This document shows, in pieces, positions 8,687-17,397 of a stretch of 35,720 nt of DNA. The notes beneath the pieces were generated by a model, which saw only the letters and a list, made by a program, of their open reading frames with translations, made no database searches and was not told the origin of the DNA. Within the stretch, counting starts at the first letter, position 1, and each line of letters opens with the position of its first letter. The stretch covers positions 1 to 35,720 of the forward strand of contig CACLXJ010000001.1 in the NCBI GenBank assembly GCA_902610845.1. Reading direction: 5' to 3'. The position numbers were made by a program, and so were the translations under genes. The stretch comes from an uncultured Alphaproteobacteria bacterium. Lineage in GTDB: Bacteria > Pseudomonadota > Alphaproteobacteria > HIMB59 > GCA-002718135.

Positions 8687-9275
8687 GAAAAAAATTTTGT
8701 TTGCTATACTTGCTGGAGGTCAGTCAAAAAGATTTGGAGGTGGATTTAAAACTTTTGCTAAAATAAATGGAATTACAATTTTAGACAAAATAATAAACAA
8801 GCTTAAAAAATATAATAATGAAATAATAATAAATGCTAATGACTTAGGAAATTTTAAGAAAATTAATTACCCAATAATTGAAGATAAATTCAAAGGTTTT
8901 GTGGGACCCTTAGCAGGGATTCACACATCTATGTTGTGGGCTAAAGATAATTACACAAACAAAGAATGGGTTTTTACCGTTCCAAGTGATACCCCATTTT
9001 TACCCGATAATCTTTTAGATAAGTTTTTAGAAGCATATGATGAAAATATAAATATATTGATTGCAAGATCAAATAGTAGACATCATCCTGTAATAGCAAT
9101 GTGGCATATATCGTTAATAACTAGTTTAGAAAATGAGTTAAAATTAAAAAATAGTAAAATTATGTTTTGGGTTAAAAAACACAAATATAAATTTGTTGAA
9201 TTTGACAAAAGCCAGGAAAAGAATTTTTTCAATGTTAATACTCAAGAAGAATGGAATACTGCTAAAAATATCTAA
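8673..9275 (+). CDS. mobA: molybdenum cofactor guanylyltransferase MobA
   Basis: MobA transfers GMP from GTP to molybdopterin. The nucleotide-binding signature LAGGQSKR (13-20), with a basic F-x-G-G-G-F-K continuation, sits at the N-terminus. PSDTPFLP, the metal-binding Asp loop, follows in the middle. At 200 residues it has the family length. The start is TTG at 8673, inside the fdhD 3' end, with a GGGGA stretch about 9 bp upstream. No ATG lies between it and the conserved motif, so a non-AUG start is required. It completes a set with mobB and fdhD for making the bis-MGD cofactor. Confidence 0.9.
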   Translation: MTINKKKILFAILAGGQSKRFGGGFKTFAKINGITILDKIINKLKKYNNEIIINANDLGNFKKINYPIIEDKFKGFVGPLAGIHTSMLWAKDNYTNKEWVFTVPSDTPFLPDNLLDKFLEAYDENINILIARSNSRHHPVIAMWHISLITSLENELKLKNSKIMFWVKKHKYKFVEFDKSQEKNFFNVNTQEEWNTAKNI

Positions 9276-9326
9276 GTTTAATATAAATATGTAAAAAATA
9301 TTTTTTTTGTATAAAGAATATTTTAA

Positions 9327-10421
9327 ATGGTAAGCTCAATATATAAAATATTCCCAGGAATTATCTTTTGTTTTGTAATTGCTTATTCAGGCATATACCT
9401 AAGTGATTTTATCGGAAAAGAAATTTTAAATTTAAAAAAAAGTCCAATATCACCAATAATGCTGTCAATAATATTTGGTCTTTTGATAGGAAATATATTT
9501 CATATTAATAATTTTTTATTAGAAGGAATTAAATTTTCTTTAAAATTTATTCTAAGATTAGGAATAATATGTCTTGGTATTAGACTAGGACTTTTAGATA
9601 TTTTTAAAATTGGAATAGTTGGAATACCTCTAATTGTTGCTTGTATTATTATATCAATCTTGGTTGTAAATTATTTATGCAAGTTATTAAATGTTTCTTC
9701 AAAAATGGGGTCATTAATTGCAGTTGGAACAAGTATTTGTGGAGCATCCGCAATTGTAGCAACTAGTCCTGCAATTAATGCTGATAAAGAGGAAGTTGCT
9801 TATGCCATAGCAAATATTACAATATTTGGAATAATTGCAATGTTCCTCTATCCATTTATTGCATATTATCTTTTCAGTGGAGATGAGTTAGCATCAGGAT
9901 TATTTCTTGGAACTTCAATACATGAAACAGCTCAAGTTGCTGGTGCTGGATTGATATATGCAGAACAATTCAATTCACCAAAAACTATGGATATAGCAAC
10001 GATTACAAAATTAGTAAGAAATGTCAGTATGATAATCGTTATTCCTACAATAAGCTATATGTATCTAAAAAATAATATTGATGAAAATAATAGCAAACCA
10101 TCATTAATATCTATGTTTCCAATTTTCATAATTGGTTTTATTCTTATGGGTCTTATAAGATCAATTGGAGATTATGGAATTCAAAATAGTAATTTAGCTT
10201 TTGAAATATTAACTAATAATAACTGGCAATTAATCATCAATATTATTAAATCTATCGCTGAGTATTCTTTAGCAATAGCAATGGCAGCTGTTGGCATAAG
10301 TACAAATTTAGTTTCTTTAAAAAGCTTAGGCATAAGACCATTTTATGTTGGTTTTTCTGCAGCTTGTTGTGTTGGAATTGTAAGTTATATCGGAATCATA
10401 GCACTAAATAATTTTATATAA
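9327..10421 (+). CDS. YeiH/UPF0324-family putative sulfate (anion) exporter
   Basis: This 364-residue protein has about ten predicted transmembrane helices. The family's conserved core is clear: GTSICGASAI (134-143), followed by EEVAYAIANITIFG (155-168) and GTSIHETAQVAGAG (195-208). UPF0324 proteins are named putative sulfate exporters from homology; the transported ion is not firmly established. The 51-bp gap after mobA is A/T-only filler with no strong terminator. The next gene is a TSUP exporter on the same strand, which supports a shared role in exporting sulfur oxyanions; this is inferred from context. Confidence 0.82.
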   Translation: MVSSIYKIFPGIIFCFVIAYSGIYLSDFIGKEILNLKKSPISPIMLSIIFGLLIGNIFHINNFLLEGIKFSLKFILRLGIICLGIRLGLLDIFKIGIVGIPLIVACIIISILVVNYLCKLLNVSSKMGSLIAVGTSICGASAIVATSPAINADKEEVAYAIANITIFGIIAMFLYPFIAYYLFSGDELASGLFLGTSIHETAQVAGAGLIYAEQFNSPKTMDIATITKLVRNVSMIIVIPTISYMYLKNNIDENNSKPSLISMFPIFIIGFILMGLIRSIGDYGIQNSNLAFEILTNNNWQLIINIIKSIAEYSLAIAMAAVGISTNLVSLKSLGIRPFYVGFSAACCVGIVSYIGIIALNNFI

Positions 10422-10441
10422 TTTTCTAAAATAAATATAAT

Positions 10442-10470
10442 TTGTACTTATTAAGTAATAATTATATAAA
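10442..10470 (+). promoter_or_regulatory. candidate promoter for the TSUP-TIGR02186-usp operon
   Basis: TTGTAC (10442-10447) and TATAAA (10465-10470) are 17 bp apart, 14 bp before the ATG of the TSUP gene. The -10 matches 5 of 6 consensus bases and the -35 only 3 of 6. In such AT-rich DNA this is suggestive only. Confidence 0.3.
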
Positions 10471-10484
10471 ATTCATAAAAAAAC

Positions 10485-11399
10485 ATGTCAATTTACCTTC
10501 CTATAGCTGAAATGAACGTCAATATTTTTCTCATTATCTTTATTGGTATGAGTATAGGAATACTTTCAGGAATTTTTGGTGTTGGTGGTGGATTTTTAAT
10601 GACACCACTATTAATTTTTTTAGGCATACCTCCAGTTGTAGCTGTTGGTTCTGAAGCTCCGCATGTTTTAGCAACTTCAGTTTCAGGTTTTATTGCTCAC
10701 TGGAGAAAAAAAAATGTTGATATAAAGATGGGTATATTCCTTTTAATAGGAGGTTTAATTGGGTCCACAGTTGGTGTAAATATTTTCAGTTATCTAAAAA
10801 ACTTTGGGCAAATAGATTTAGTTATTCAGTTATTATTTCTTTTCTTTTTAGGTTTTATTGGTTTTAGTATGGCGTTTGAAAGCGCAAGAACCACAATAAA
10901 ACAGTATAGAGCAAGAAACACTAAAAGAACAAAACTGCATCAACATTCTTGGTTTCACGGACTTCCTTTCAGAGTTCGTTTTCATAGATCAAAACTTTAT
11001 ATAAGTGCGATACCGCCTGTACTGATAGGGTTCGCAGTTGGAGTAATGTCCGCAATGATGGGGGTTGGAGGAGGATTTATAATGATACCTGCAATGGTAT
11101 ACATACTTGGAATGCCAACAAGTATAGTAGTTGGGACATCTTTATTTCAAATTATTTTTGTTACCGCTAATGCAACATTCTTCCAATCCTACATAAATTA
11201 TAATGTAGATATTGTGCTGTCTGCACTAATGATATTTGGAGGAGTAATTGGTGCACAAATTGGTGTAATTTTTGGGTCTAAATTAAAAGCAGAATATTTG
11301 AGAGGTATTTTGGCTATATTAGTACTGAGTGTCTGTGGTAAAATTTTTACAGATCTAGTTTTAAGGCCAAATGATTTATTTTCATTGGTAATGATATGA
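10485..11399 (+). CDS. TSUP-family (TauE/SafE) sulfite/anion exporter
   Basis: This 304-residue membrane protein shows the internal duplication of the TSUP family. GVGGGF occurs at 32-37 and again at 193-198, each followed by a helix-rich half ending in a W/F-x-x-x-x-x-x-NVD segment. The halves are joined by a basic cytoplasmic loop (about 131-170). TauE/SafE members export sulfite, sulfoacetate or related anions produced during organosulfur breakdown. The next gene's ATG overlaps its stop by 4 bp. The adjacent YeiH-like exporter and the TIGR02186 partner strengthen the sulfur-anion interpretation, but substrate specificity cannot be read here. Confidence 0.87.
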   Translation: MSIYLPIAEMNVNIFLIIFIGMSIGILSGIFGVGGGFLMTPLLIFLGIPPVVAVGSEAPHVLATSVSGFIAHWRKKNVDIKMGIFLLIGGLIGSTVGVNIFSYLKNFGQIDLVIQLLFLFFLGFIGFSMAFESARTTIKQYRARNTKRTKLHQHSWFHGLPFRVRFHRSKLYISAIPPVLIGFAVGVMSAMMGVGGGFIMIPAMVYILGMPTSIVVGTSLFQIIFVTANATFFQSYINYNVDIVLSALMIFGGVIGAQIGVIFGSKLKAEYLRGILAILVLSVCGKIFTDLVLRPNDLFSLVMI

Positions 11400-11803
11400 T
11401 ATCAATATTTAATTTTTCAATTAATTTATTGATCGTAGTTTGTCTCTTCATATATTTTATTTTTACAACTATTGATTTTAATCTAAAGAATATTGAATAT
11501 TTTTTAATTCTACTAATTGTTATAAATTCATTTAATAAAATATATATTTGGTCAAATTTCAGAGTATTTATTAAAAAAAATCTTAATAAAATATTTAAAG
11601 ACATATTATTTAATGATTTATTTGCAAAACTAAGTATTATTATTTTATCCACTGTAATTCCAATTTATATGCTTTTGCAAAAAGATATATTAGTGATTAA
11701 TATATTGATTGAGAAAGTATCTTTTTTGTTAGTATCATTTTTTGCATTAATTGGATTTTATTTAGAATTTTATATTTTAGAAGTAACAAAAATAGATGAT
11801 TAA
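11396..11803 (+). CDS. unknown integral membrane protein (135 aa)
   Basis: I do not recognise this family. The protein is extremely hydrophobic, with about four likely helices (roughly residues 7-26, 33-50, 75-95 and 103-128) and a short basic loop with a KKNLNKIFKD stretch between the second and third. It is translationally nested in an operon: its ATG overlaps the TSUP stop by 4 bp and its 3' end overlaps the TIGR02186-type gene by 8 bp. This suggests it belongs to the exporter system, perhaps as a membrane partner. No cysteines, histidine clusters or cofactor motifs are visible. An open frame on the opposite strand over the same bases is not better supported. Confidence 0.7.
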   Translation: MISIFNFSINLLIVVCLFIYFIFTTIDFNLKNIEYFLILLIVINSFNKIYIWSNFRVFIKKNLNKIFKDILFNDLFAKLSIIILSTVIPIYMLLQKDILVINILIEKVSFLLVSFFALIGFYLEFYILEVTKIDD

Positions 11804-12560
11804 AAATTTATATATAAAGTTTCCTTTTAATCTAATAATTTTATTGACTATAATTTTTTTTTATAACTTTCTTCATGCTGAAGAAATTTACTTTGACTTA
11901 TCTGAGGATAGTATTGAACTAAAAACAGATTTTAATGGAAAAGAAATTATTATTTTTGGATTACTAAAAAATGATCATGAGACACTTTTGACAATAAAAG
12001 GTCCACCTTCAAAAATGAAAATACAAAAAAAAGAAAGGTATTTTGGAATATGGATAAATAATCAGTACGTTACTTATAGTAACATTCCATCTTTATTCTT
12101 TTTATCCTCATCAAAAGAAATTAACAAAATCTTGCCTGAATCGATATTAATTAATGAGGATCTAAGTTTTGAGAAAATTTTAAATAATAAGACTTTTAAT
12201 CAAAATTTTATTTTCAAAAATGACCAAAAAAATTGGAATGAAAATTTTGTTAGAATAAAAAAAGAACAAAAATTTTATAAAAGTTTTGAAATGAAAAAGG
12301 TCAAAGATAAATTATTTCAAACTAGCGTTTTTTTTCCAACAAATACAATACCAGGGATTTATAATGTTGATATTTACTATATAAGAAATAATACAATTAT
12401 GAGTACTGATCAAAAAAATATAGTTATAAAAAAAACTGGTATAGGAAGTCAAATATTTGACTTTGCTAATGAAAATGCAGCAACATACGGAGTTTTTGTA
12501 ATTATCTTTTCAATATTTTCAGGTTTTATTGCTGCTGCTTTATTTAGGAGAAATAAATGA
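11796..12560 (+). CDS. TIGR02186-type exported/membrane-anchored protein
   Basis: This 254-residue protein has an N-terminal signal-like helix (about residues 11-28, FNLIILLTIIFFYNFLHA), a long periplasmic domain and a C-terminal anchor (about 230-249, ending FRRNK). The periplasmic part contains IIIFGLL, then TIKGPP and FGIWINNQYV, and later TSVFFPTNTIPG. These features fit the alphaproteobacterial family TIGR02186, which is typically encoded beside TSUP transporters. The molecular function is unknown. Overlaps of 8 bp upstream and 4 bp downstream put it in one operon with the TSUP, 135-residue and universal-stress genes. Assignment is from remembered family features, not a search. Confidence 0.72.
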   Translation: MIKNLYIKFPFNLIILLTIIFFYNFLHAEEIYFDLSEDSIELKTDFNGKEIIIFGLLKNDHETLLTIKGPPSKMKIQKKERYFGIWINNQYVTYSNIPSLFFLSSSKEINKILPESILINEDLSFEKILNNKTFNQNFIFKNDQKNWNENFVRIKKEQKFYKSFEMKKVKDKLFQTSVFFPTNTIPGIYNVDIYYIRNNTIMSTDQKNIVIKKTGIGSQIFDFANENAATYGVFVIIFSIFSGFIAAALFRRNK

Positions 12561-13030
12561 GTGATGATAGATATATTCTAGTTGTTGCAGATAATTCAGA
12601 AGAAATGAATACAGCTCTTGAATATGCTTGCGCAAGATCAAAAAAAACGGGAAGAAAAATTATAATTGCAACATTCATAGAGCCTTTGGATGTTCTAACA
12701 ACCAAGGGTGTTACAGACATTATGAAAGAGGAAGCTAGAGAAGAAGCAGAAACAATTCTTAAAAAGGCTGCCTCATTTGTCCAAGAAAGAACAGGTGACT
12801 ATCCTGCTCTCTCTTTGAGAGAAGGAGATACTATATCTGAATTAAAACAATTATTAGATGAGGAAAAAAATATTAATGTTCTTGTTTTAGCTGCCAATAT
12901 TGATCCAAATAGTAAAAATCCTGGTCCAATAATTACTTCTCTAGTGAGTAATGAAATAACAACCCTGAGAATACCAATAATGATTGTGCCTGGAAATTTA
13001 TCTTTTGAACACATCGCGCAAATAACTTAA
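12557..13030 (+). CDS. universal stress protein (UspA family)
   Basis: This is a single-domain 157-residue Usp with the typical beginning YILVVADNSEEMNTALEYA, an acidic-basic middle helix (MKEEAREEAETILKKA) and the terminal strand IPIMIVPG. The canonical ATP-binding pattern G-x2-G-x9-G(S/T) is not obvious near the C-terminus, so it may be a non-ATP-binding Usp. It overlaps the TIGR02186-type gene by 4 bp and is followed 4 bp later by pyrE. A soluble stress protein at the end of a transporter operon suggests it senses or buffers the same condition, which is inference. Confidence 0.85.
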   Translation: MSDDRYILVVADNSEEMNTALEYACARSKKTGRKIIIATFIEPLDVLTTKGVTDIMKEEAREEAETILKKAASFVQERTGDYPALSLREGDTISELKQLLDEEKNINVLVLAANIDPNSKNPGPIITSLVSNEITTLRIPIMIVPGNLSFEHIAQIT

Positions 13031-13034
13031 ACAA

Positions 13035-13670
13035 ATGTCAAAAGAGATAGCCAAAATATTAGTAGATATAAAGTCTATTAATTTTTCATTTAATAAGCAT
13101 TTTACTCTTACATCGGGTTTATCTAGTCCTGTTTATGTTGATTGTAGAAAAATTATTTCTTTTACAAAAGAAAGAAATTTTATAATTGATAAAGCCATAG
13201 ATTATTTAACTAAAAATAATATCGAGGCAGAAATTATTGCTGGTGGAGAGACTGCTGGGATTCCCTATGCAGCGTTTATTTCACAAAAATTAGATAAGCA
13301 AATGGTTTATATAAGAAAAAAAACAAAAGGTTTTGGAAAAAATAAACAAATTGAGGGTGAATTTGAAAATAATCAAAAAGCTATTTTAGTTGAAGATCTT
13401 GCTACTGATGGAGGTAGCAAAATAATTTTTATTAATGCAATGCGTGAAGCTGGATTAAAAGTTAAAGATATATTCGTAATATTTTATTATGATATTTTTA
13501 ATTTTAAAGAATCAAAATTATGTGAATTGAATGTAAATATGCACTCACTGTGTACTTGGAAAGACATAATAAATTATATTGAAAGTGAAAAAATATATTC
13601 TGAGGGTGAGATTTCAAACTTAAAAGAATTTTTAAAAGACCCAGAAAAATGGAGAAACAAGTATGCGTGA
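13035..13670 (+). CDS. pyrE: orotate phosphoribosyltransferase PyrE
   Basis: PyrE joins orotate and PRPP to make OMP in pyrimidine synthesis. The PRPP-binding motif is AILVEDLATDGGSK (116-129). SPVYVDCRKIISF (31-43) and IIAGGETAGIPYA (67-79) are the other conserved parts of the type I phosphoribosyltransferase fold. The mobile loop YIRKKTKGFGKNKQIEG supplies the catalytic lysines. Length is 211. It starts 4 bp after the usp gene and overlaps the following nucleotidyltransferase gene by 8 bp. Confidence 0.93.
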   Translation: MSKEIAKILVDIKSINFSFNKHFTLTSGLSSPVYVDCRKIISFTKERNFIIDKAIDYLTKNNIEAEIIAGGETAGIPYAAFISQKLDKQMVYIRKKTKGFGKNKQIEGEFENNQKAILVEDLATDGGSKIIFINAMREAGLKVKDIFVIFYYDIFNFKESKLCELNVNMHSLCTWKDIINYIESEKIYSEGEISNLKEFLKDPEKWRNKYA

Positions 13671-14097
13671 AATAGTTGTCGTCAGTGGAGGTTTTGATCC
13701 AATTCATAGTGGTCATATTAAATTAATTAAAGAAGCTGCCAAACATGGTGAAGTTGTAGTTTTATTAAACTCTGATTTATGGCTTCAAAAAAAGAAGGGT
13801 AAGGAATTTCTACCTTTTATAGAAAGAAGTATAATAATGAATGAATTAAAGAATGTTATTGATGTTATAGAATTTGATGATCATGATAAAACCTGCATCG
13901 ATGGGCTAAATAAAGTAAAAAATAAATATCCAGAAACAATTATAAAATTTGCAAATGGTGGTGATAGAAATAATAGTACAACACCAGAATCAATATTCTG
14001 TGAAAAAAATAACATAGAGTTGCTTTGGGGTATAGGCGGTGAAAATAAATCAAATTCTAGTTCATGGATTTTACAAAAATGGAAAGAAGATAATTAA
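13663..14097 (+). CDS. small cytidylyltransferase/adenylyltransferase-like protein
   Basis: This 144-residue protein has the nucleotidyltransferase signature GGFDPIHSGH (9-18), with the HxGH motif at 15-18. VVLLNSD and RSIIMNELKNVIDVIEFDD follow, as in TagD (glycerol-3-phosphate cytidylyltransferase) and the adenylyltransferase half of HldE. Further on come FANGGDR and a GIGGENKSNSSSWIL stretch that takes the place of the usual ISTTxI motif. The acceptor (glycerol-P, heptose-P, or another sugar or cofactor phosphate) cannot be decided. No sugar-modifying or capsule gene is adjacent; it is coupled to pyrE by an 8-bp overlap. Confidence 0.75.
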   Translation: MREIVVVSGGFDPIHSGHIKLIKEAAKHGEVVVLLNSDLWLQKKKGKEFLPFIERSIIMNELKNVIDVIEFDDHDKTCIDGLNKVKNKYPETIIKFANGGDRNNSTTPESIFCEKNNIELLWGIGGENKSNSSSWILQKWKEDN

Positions 14098-14699
14098 GGA
14101 TATAATTTTCTTGTAACCCAACCATCATTTTCCATACGGAATTCAAGTCTGTCATGTAATCTGAATGGCATATCTTGCCAAAATTCAATTAATACAGGCG
14201 CTACTAAGTAACCATTCCAATGTGAAGGTCTTGGTACATCATTATCTAAAAATTTTTTTTCAAACTCTTCTACTCTCTTAGTTAATGTAGATCGATCATC
14301 TAATTCTTCTGACTGTAATGAAGCCCAAGCTCCTATTCTACTTCCTAATGGCCTTGAATTATAATATTCATCAGCTTCAGCGTTAGAAATTTGTGAGACA
14401 TTACCTTCTATTCTTATTTGTCTTTGAAGTGTTTTCCAATGAAAATTTAAAGCTACACTATCGTTGTTTTTAATTGCTCTACCTTTTTTACTATTTGAAT
14501 TTGTATAAAAAACAAAACCTTTATCATCATATGATTTAAGTAAAACAATTCGTGAGCTGGGTTTGCCGTCAGAAGATATAGTAGCAAGGTTCATAGCATT
14601 AGGATCATTGATTTCACTATTCTTTGCCTCTTCAAACCATTCTTGAAAAAGTTCAATTGGTTTTTTATCAGAATTTATTAATTTTTGATTTGATTGCAT
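14094..14699 (-). CDS. pdxH: pyridoxine/pyridoxamine 5'-phosphate oxidase PdxH
   Basis: PdxH is an FMN enzyme that makes pyridoxal 5'-phosphate. Conserved blocks are PNAMNLATISSDGKPSSRIV near residue 33, LKSYDDKGFVFYTNSNSKKG, VALNFHWKTLQRQIRIEG, SRPLGSRIGAWAS and the C-terminal HDRLEFRM...W. At 201 residues it has the usual length. It is convergent with the preceding nucleotidyltransferase gene, overlapping by 4 bp, and divergent from fabI across a 68-bp A/T-only gap. Confidence 0.94.
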   Translation of the reverse strand: MQSNQKLINSDKKPIELFQEWFEEAKNSEINDPNAMNLATISSDGKPSSRIVLLKSYDDKGFVFYTNSNSKKGRAIKNNDSVALNFHWKTLQRQIRIEGNVSQISNAEADEYYNSRPLGSRIGAWASLQSEELDDRSTLTKRVEEFEKKFLDNDVPRPSHWNGYLVAPVLIEFWQDMPFRLHDRLEFRMENDGWVTRKLYP

Positions 14700-14767
14700 A
14701 TTATAGATATGAATATTTTTTTATAAGTATATATATCTATATTTATAAAAAAACACTGATTTACAAT

Positions 14768-15595
14768 ATGTTGATGCAAAATAAAAAAGGTCTGATTATG
14801 GGAGTGGCAAATGACAGATCTATTGCTTGGGGTATTGCAAAAAAATTAGCAGAACATGGAGCAGAAATTGCACTTACTTATCAAGGAGAAGCTCTTAAGA
14901 AAAGAGTTCAGCCACTTGCAGAAGAAATAGGGTCTAATACCATTATTCCTTGTGATGTTTCAGACTCACAAAGTATGAATAATGTTTTTGAAACACTTAA
15001 AAATAAATGGGGTGAATTAGATTTTCTTGTTCATGGAATTGGTTTTTCCAACAAAGATGAATTAAGAGGTAAATATTACAATACATCTTCTGATAATTTT
15101 AAACAAACTATGCATATATCATGTTATTCTTTTACAGAGGCTTGTAGGCTTGCAGAACCTTTGATGAATAATGGTGGATCAATTTTAACTTTAACATATT
15201 ATGGATCAGAACAAGTTATGCCTCATTATAATGTTATGGGTGTTGCAAAAGCAGCTTTAGAGGCAAGTGTTAGATATTTAGCAGTTGATTTGGGCGAAAA
15301 AAATATAAGGGTTAATGCCATTAGTGCTGGCCCAATTAAAACTTTAGCAGCATCAGGAATAGGTGATTTTAGATTTATTCTAAAATGGAACGAGCTTAAT
15401 GCTCCTCTTAAAAGAAATGTAAATCAGCAAGATGTTGGAAATTCTGCTTTGTATCTTTTAAGCAATCTTGGGAGTGCCGTTACTGGTGAGATACAACATG
15501 TTGATTGTGGCTATCATACTGTAGGAATGGTTGCAGTTGATGAGAGTGAAAGTGTTTCTGAATTATTAGATGAATTTACAAATTCTAAAAAATGA
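14768..15595 (+). CDS. fabI: enoyl-[acyl-carrier-protein] reductase (NADH) FabI
   Basis: FabI carries out the last reduction of fatty-acid elongation. It is an SDR-fold protein with the FabI-type nucleotide motif [17 protein letters not shown] (8-24). The active site has Tyr144, Tyr154 and Lys161 in [19 protein letters not shown]. The start chosen is ATG 14768 (MLMQNKKG, 275 residues); 14774 is an equally acceptable alternative. The frame stays open upstream to 14624, but that extension is a junk-like Tyr/Ile run overlapping pdxH. The stop overlaps the aroC ATG by 4 bp (ATGA). Confidence 0.93.
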   Translation: MLMQNKKGLIMGVANDRSIAWGIAKKLAEHGAEIALTYQGEALKKRVQPLAEEIGSNTIIPCDVSDSQSMNNVFETLKNKWGELDFLVHGIGFSNKDELRGKYYNTSSDNFKQTMHISCYSFTEACRLAEPLMNNGGSILTLTYYGSEQVMPHYNVMGVAKAALEASVRYLAVDLGEKNIRVNAISAGPIKTLAASGIGDFRFILKWNELNAPLKRNVNQQDVGNSALYLLSNLGSAVTGEIQHVDCGYHTVGMVAVDESESVSELLDEFTNSKK

Positions 15596-16662
15596 CTTCT
15601 AATTCAATAGGAAAAATTTTTAATTTTACCACATGGGGAGAAAGCCATGGCAAAGCTATTGGTTGTGTTGTCGATGGAGTTCCATCAAATATAAATTTAA
15701 CTGAAAAAGATATTCAACCTTATTTAGATAAAAGAAAACCTGGTCAGTCGAAATTTACAACTCAAAGAAAAGAAGAGGATAAAGTTGAAATACTATCTGG
15801 AACTTTTGAAGGAAAAACAACAGGTCATCCTATTTCACTAATTATTTATAATCAAGATCAGAGATCAAAAGATTATGGTGATATCAAAAGTAAATTTAGA
15901 CCAGGTCATGCAGATTACACATATTGGAAAAAATATGGCATAAGAGATTATAGGGGTGGCGGTAGATCTAGTGCTAGAGAAACTGCGATGAGAGTGGCTG
16001 CAGGTGCTATAGCAAGAAAAATAATAAAAAATAAAATTAAAAATCAAGTTGTAATAACAGGTGCATTAATTCAAATAGGTAATCATAAAATTAATTATGA
16101 TAATTGGAATAATAATTTTATTTTAAAAAATAATTTTTGGAGTCCAGATAAAGAAATTATTAAAACATGGGAAAACGAAATACAAACTGCAAGAAAATCT
16201 GGTTCCTCATTAGGTGCCATTATAGAAATTAGAGTAAAAGGTTTGCCTGCTGGATTAGGAGAGCCTATTTATGAAAAAATAGACTCTGATATAGCTAAGG
16301 CATTGATGTCTATTAATGCTGTTAAGGGTGTAGAAATGGGAAGTGGGTTTAGCAGTGTTTATGAAACTGGAATTTCTAATGTTGATGAAATGAGAATTAA
16401 AAATAAAAAACCTTTATTTCTTTCAAATAATAATGGTGGAGTTCTTGGGGGTATTACAACTGGCCAAGAATTAATTACTAGATTTGTAGTAAAACCGACA
16501 AGTTCAATATTATCGACAAAAAAAACAATTAATACAAAATTAAAAGAAACAAAAATATCTACTAAAGGTCGTCATGATCCATGTGTTGGTATAAGAGCTG
16601 TTCCTGTTGGTGAAGCAATGGTTGCCACAACTATAGCTGATCATTGTTTAAGATTTCTTTAA
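15592..16662 (+). CDS. aroC: chorismate synthase AroC
   Basis: AroC converts EPSP to chorismate in the shikimate pathway using reduced FMN. The N-terminal [46 protein letters not shown], and C-terminal [18 protein letters not shown] blocks are all present. Length (356) is standard. It is coupled to fabI by a 4-bp overlap. Its last 15 bp overlap the end of the convergent tlyA gene, leaving no room for a terminator. Confidence 0.95.
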   Translation: MTSNSIGKIFNFTTWGESHGKAIGCVVDGVPSNINLTEKDIQPYLDKRKPGQSKFTTQRKEEDKVEILSGTFEGKTTGHPISLIIYNQDQRSKDYGDIKSKFRPGHADYTYWKKYGIRDYRGGGRSSARETAMRVAAGAIARKIIKNKIKNQVVITGALIQIGNHKINYDNWNNNFILKNNFWSPDKEIIKTWENEIQTARKSGSSLGAIIEIRVKGLPAGLGEPIYEKIDSDIAKALMSINAVKGVEMGSGFSSVYETGISNVDEMRIKNKKPLFLSNNNGGVLGGITTGQELITRFVVKPTSSILSTKKTINTKLKETKISTKGRHDPCVGIRAVPVGEAMVATTIADHCLRFL

Positions 16663-17397
16663 AATACTATAAATCAAAAATTCTTTATTTCCTTTTGGTC
16701 CAGTTATTGGACTTTCGACTAAACCTACAACTTCAGCCTTAATTGTTTTTTTAAACCAATTCGATATATCATTACATACTTGTTCATGAATCAATGGATC
16801 TTTCACAATACCTTTTTTCAAATTTATTTTATTAGTTTCAAATTGCGGCTTAATTAGTGAAATAATCTCAGCTTTACTTGATAAAAGTTTCAGGCTAGGT
16901 TCTATAACCTTTGTTAGACTAATGAAACTAACATCACAGACTGCTAAATTAATTTTTTCATGAATTATTGAGTTATCTAAATATTTAGCGTTAAAATTTT
17001 CTATACTAATTATTTTTTTTTCTTTTTTTAATTTTTCATGAAGTTGATTTGTACCAACATCAATAGAATATATTTTTTTAGCATTTTTTTTTAAAAGAAC
17101 TTCTGTGAATCCACCAGTTGATGAACCGATATCTAGACAAATTTTATTTTCAATATCAATCTTAAAATGATCAATCGCTTTGAGTAATTTGAATGCACCT
17201 CTTGATACCCATGGAGGATGAAGTTGTTTAATTTTTATTTTTGAGTTTTCATTAAAATTGTTACCACTTTTGGTAATAATTTTATCGTTTACATAAACTT
17301 GGCCGGCCATAATCATAGATTGAGCCTTTGATTTAGTATCAGCTAAGTTTCTATCCATTAAAAGCTGATCAAGTCTTATTTTCAGATTTTTACTCAA
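16648..17397 (-). CDS. tlyA: TlyA-family rRNA 2'-O-methyltransferase (S4 + FtsJ domains)
   Basis: The N-terminal S4 RNA-binding domain (about 4-65, [20 protein letters not shown]) is followed by an FtsJ/RrmJ-type methyltransferase domain. The SAM loop is [15 protein letters not shown] (about 89-103), with later [10 protein letters not shown] and LIKPQFE motifs. TlyA proteins methylate rRNA ribose; older annotation calls them haemolysin A. It lies 9 bp after xseB. In many alphaproteobacteria dxs sits between xseB and tlyA; it is absent here. Its 3' end overlaps aroC by 15 bp. Confidence 0.9.
   Translation of the reverse strand: MSKNLKIRLDQLLMDRNLADTKSKAQSMIMAGQVYVNDKIITKSGNNFNENSKIKIKQLHPPWVSRGAFKLLKAIDHFKIDIENKICLDIGSSTGGFTEVLLKKNAKKIYSIDVGTNQLHEKLKKEKKIISIENFNAKYLDNSIIHEKINLAVCDVSFISLTKVIEPSLKLLSSKAEIISLIKPQFETNKINLKKGIVKDPLIHEQVCNDISNWFKKTIKAEVVGLVESPITGPKGNKEFLIYSILKKS

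Noticed and set aside
9295-9324. AAAATATT...AATATTTT inverted repeat between mobA and the YeiH-like gene
   Set aside because: The repeat is A/T only, with a 14-nt loop and no U tract; such repeats are expected by chance in this composition.
11347-11652. 101-codon open frame on the minus strand
   Set aside because: Overlaps the TSUP 3' end and the 135-residue gene. The plus-strand frame is hydrophobic and linked to both neighbours by overlaps, whereas this one has no recognisable pattern.
14624-14767. Upstream extension of fabI
   Set aside because: The extension runs through the pdxH start region and an A/T-rich spacer; FabI proteins begin just before the GLIMGVAN motif, so the start is 14768 or 14774.
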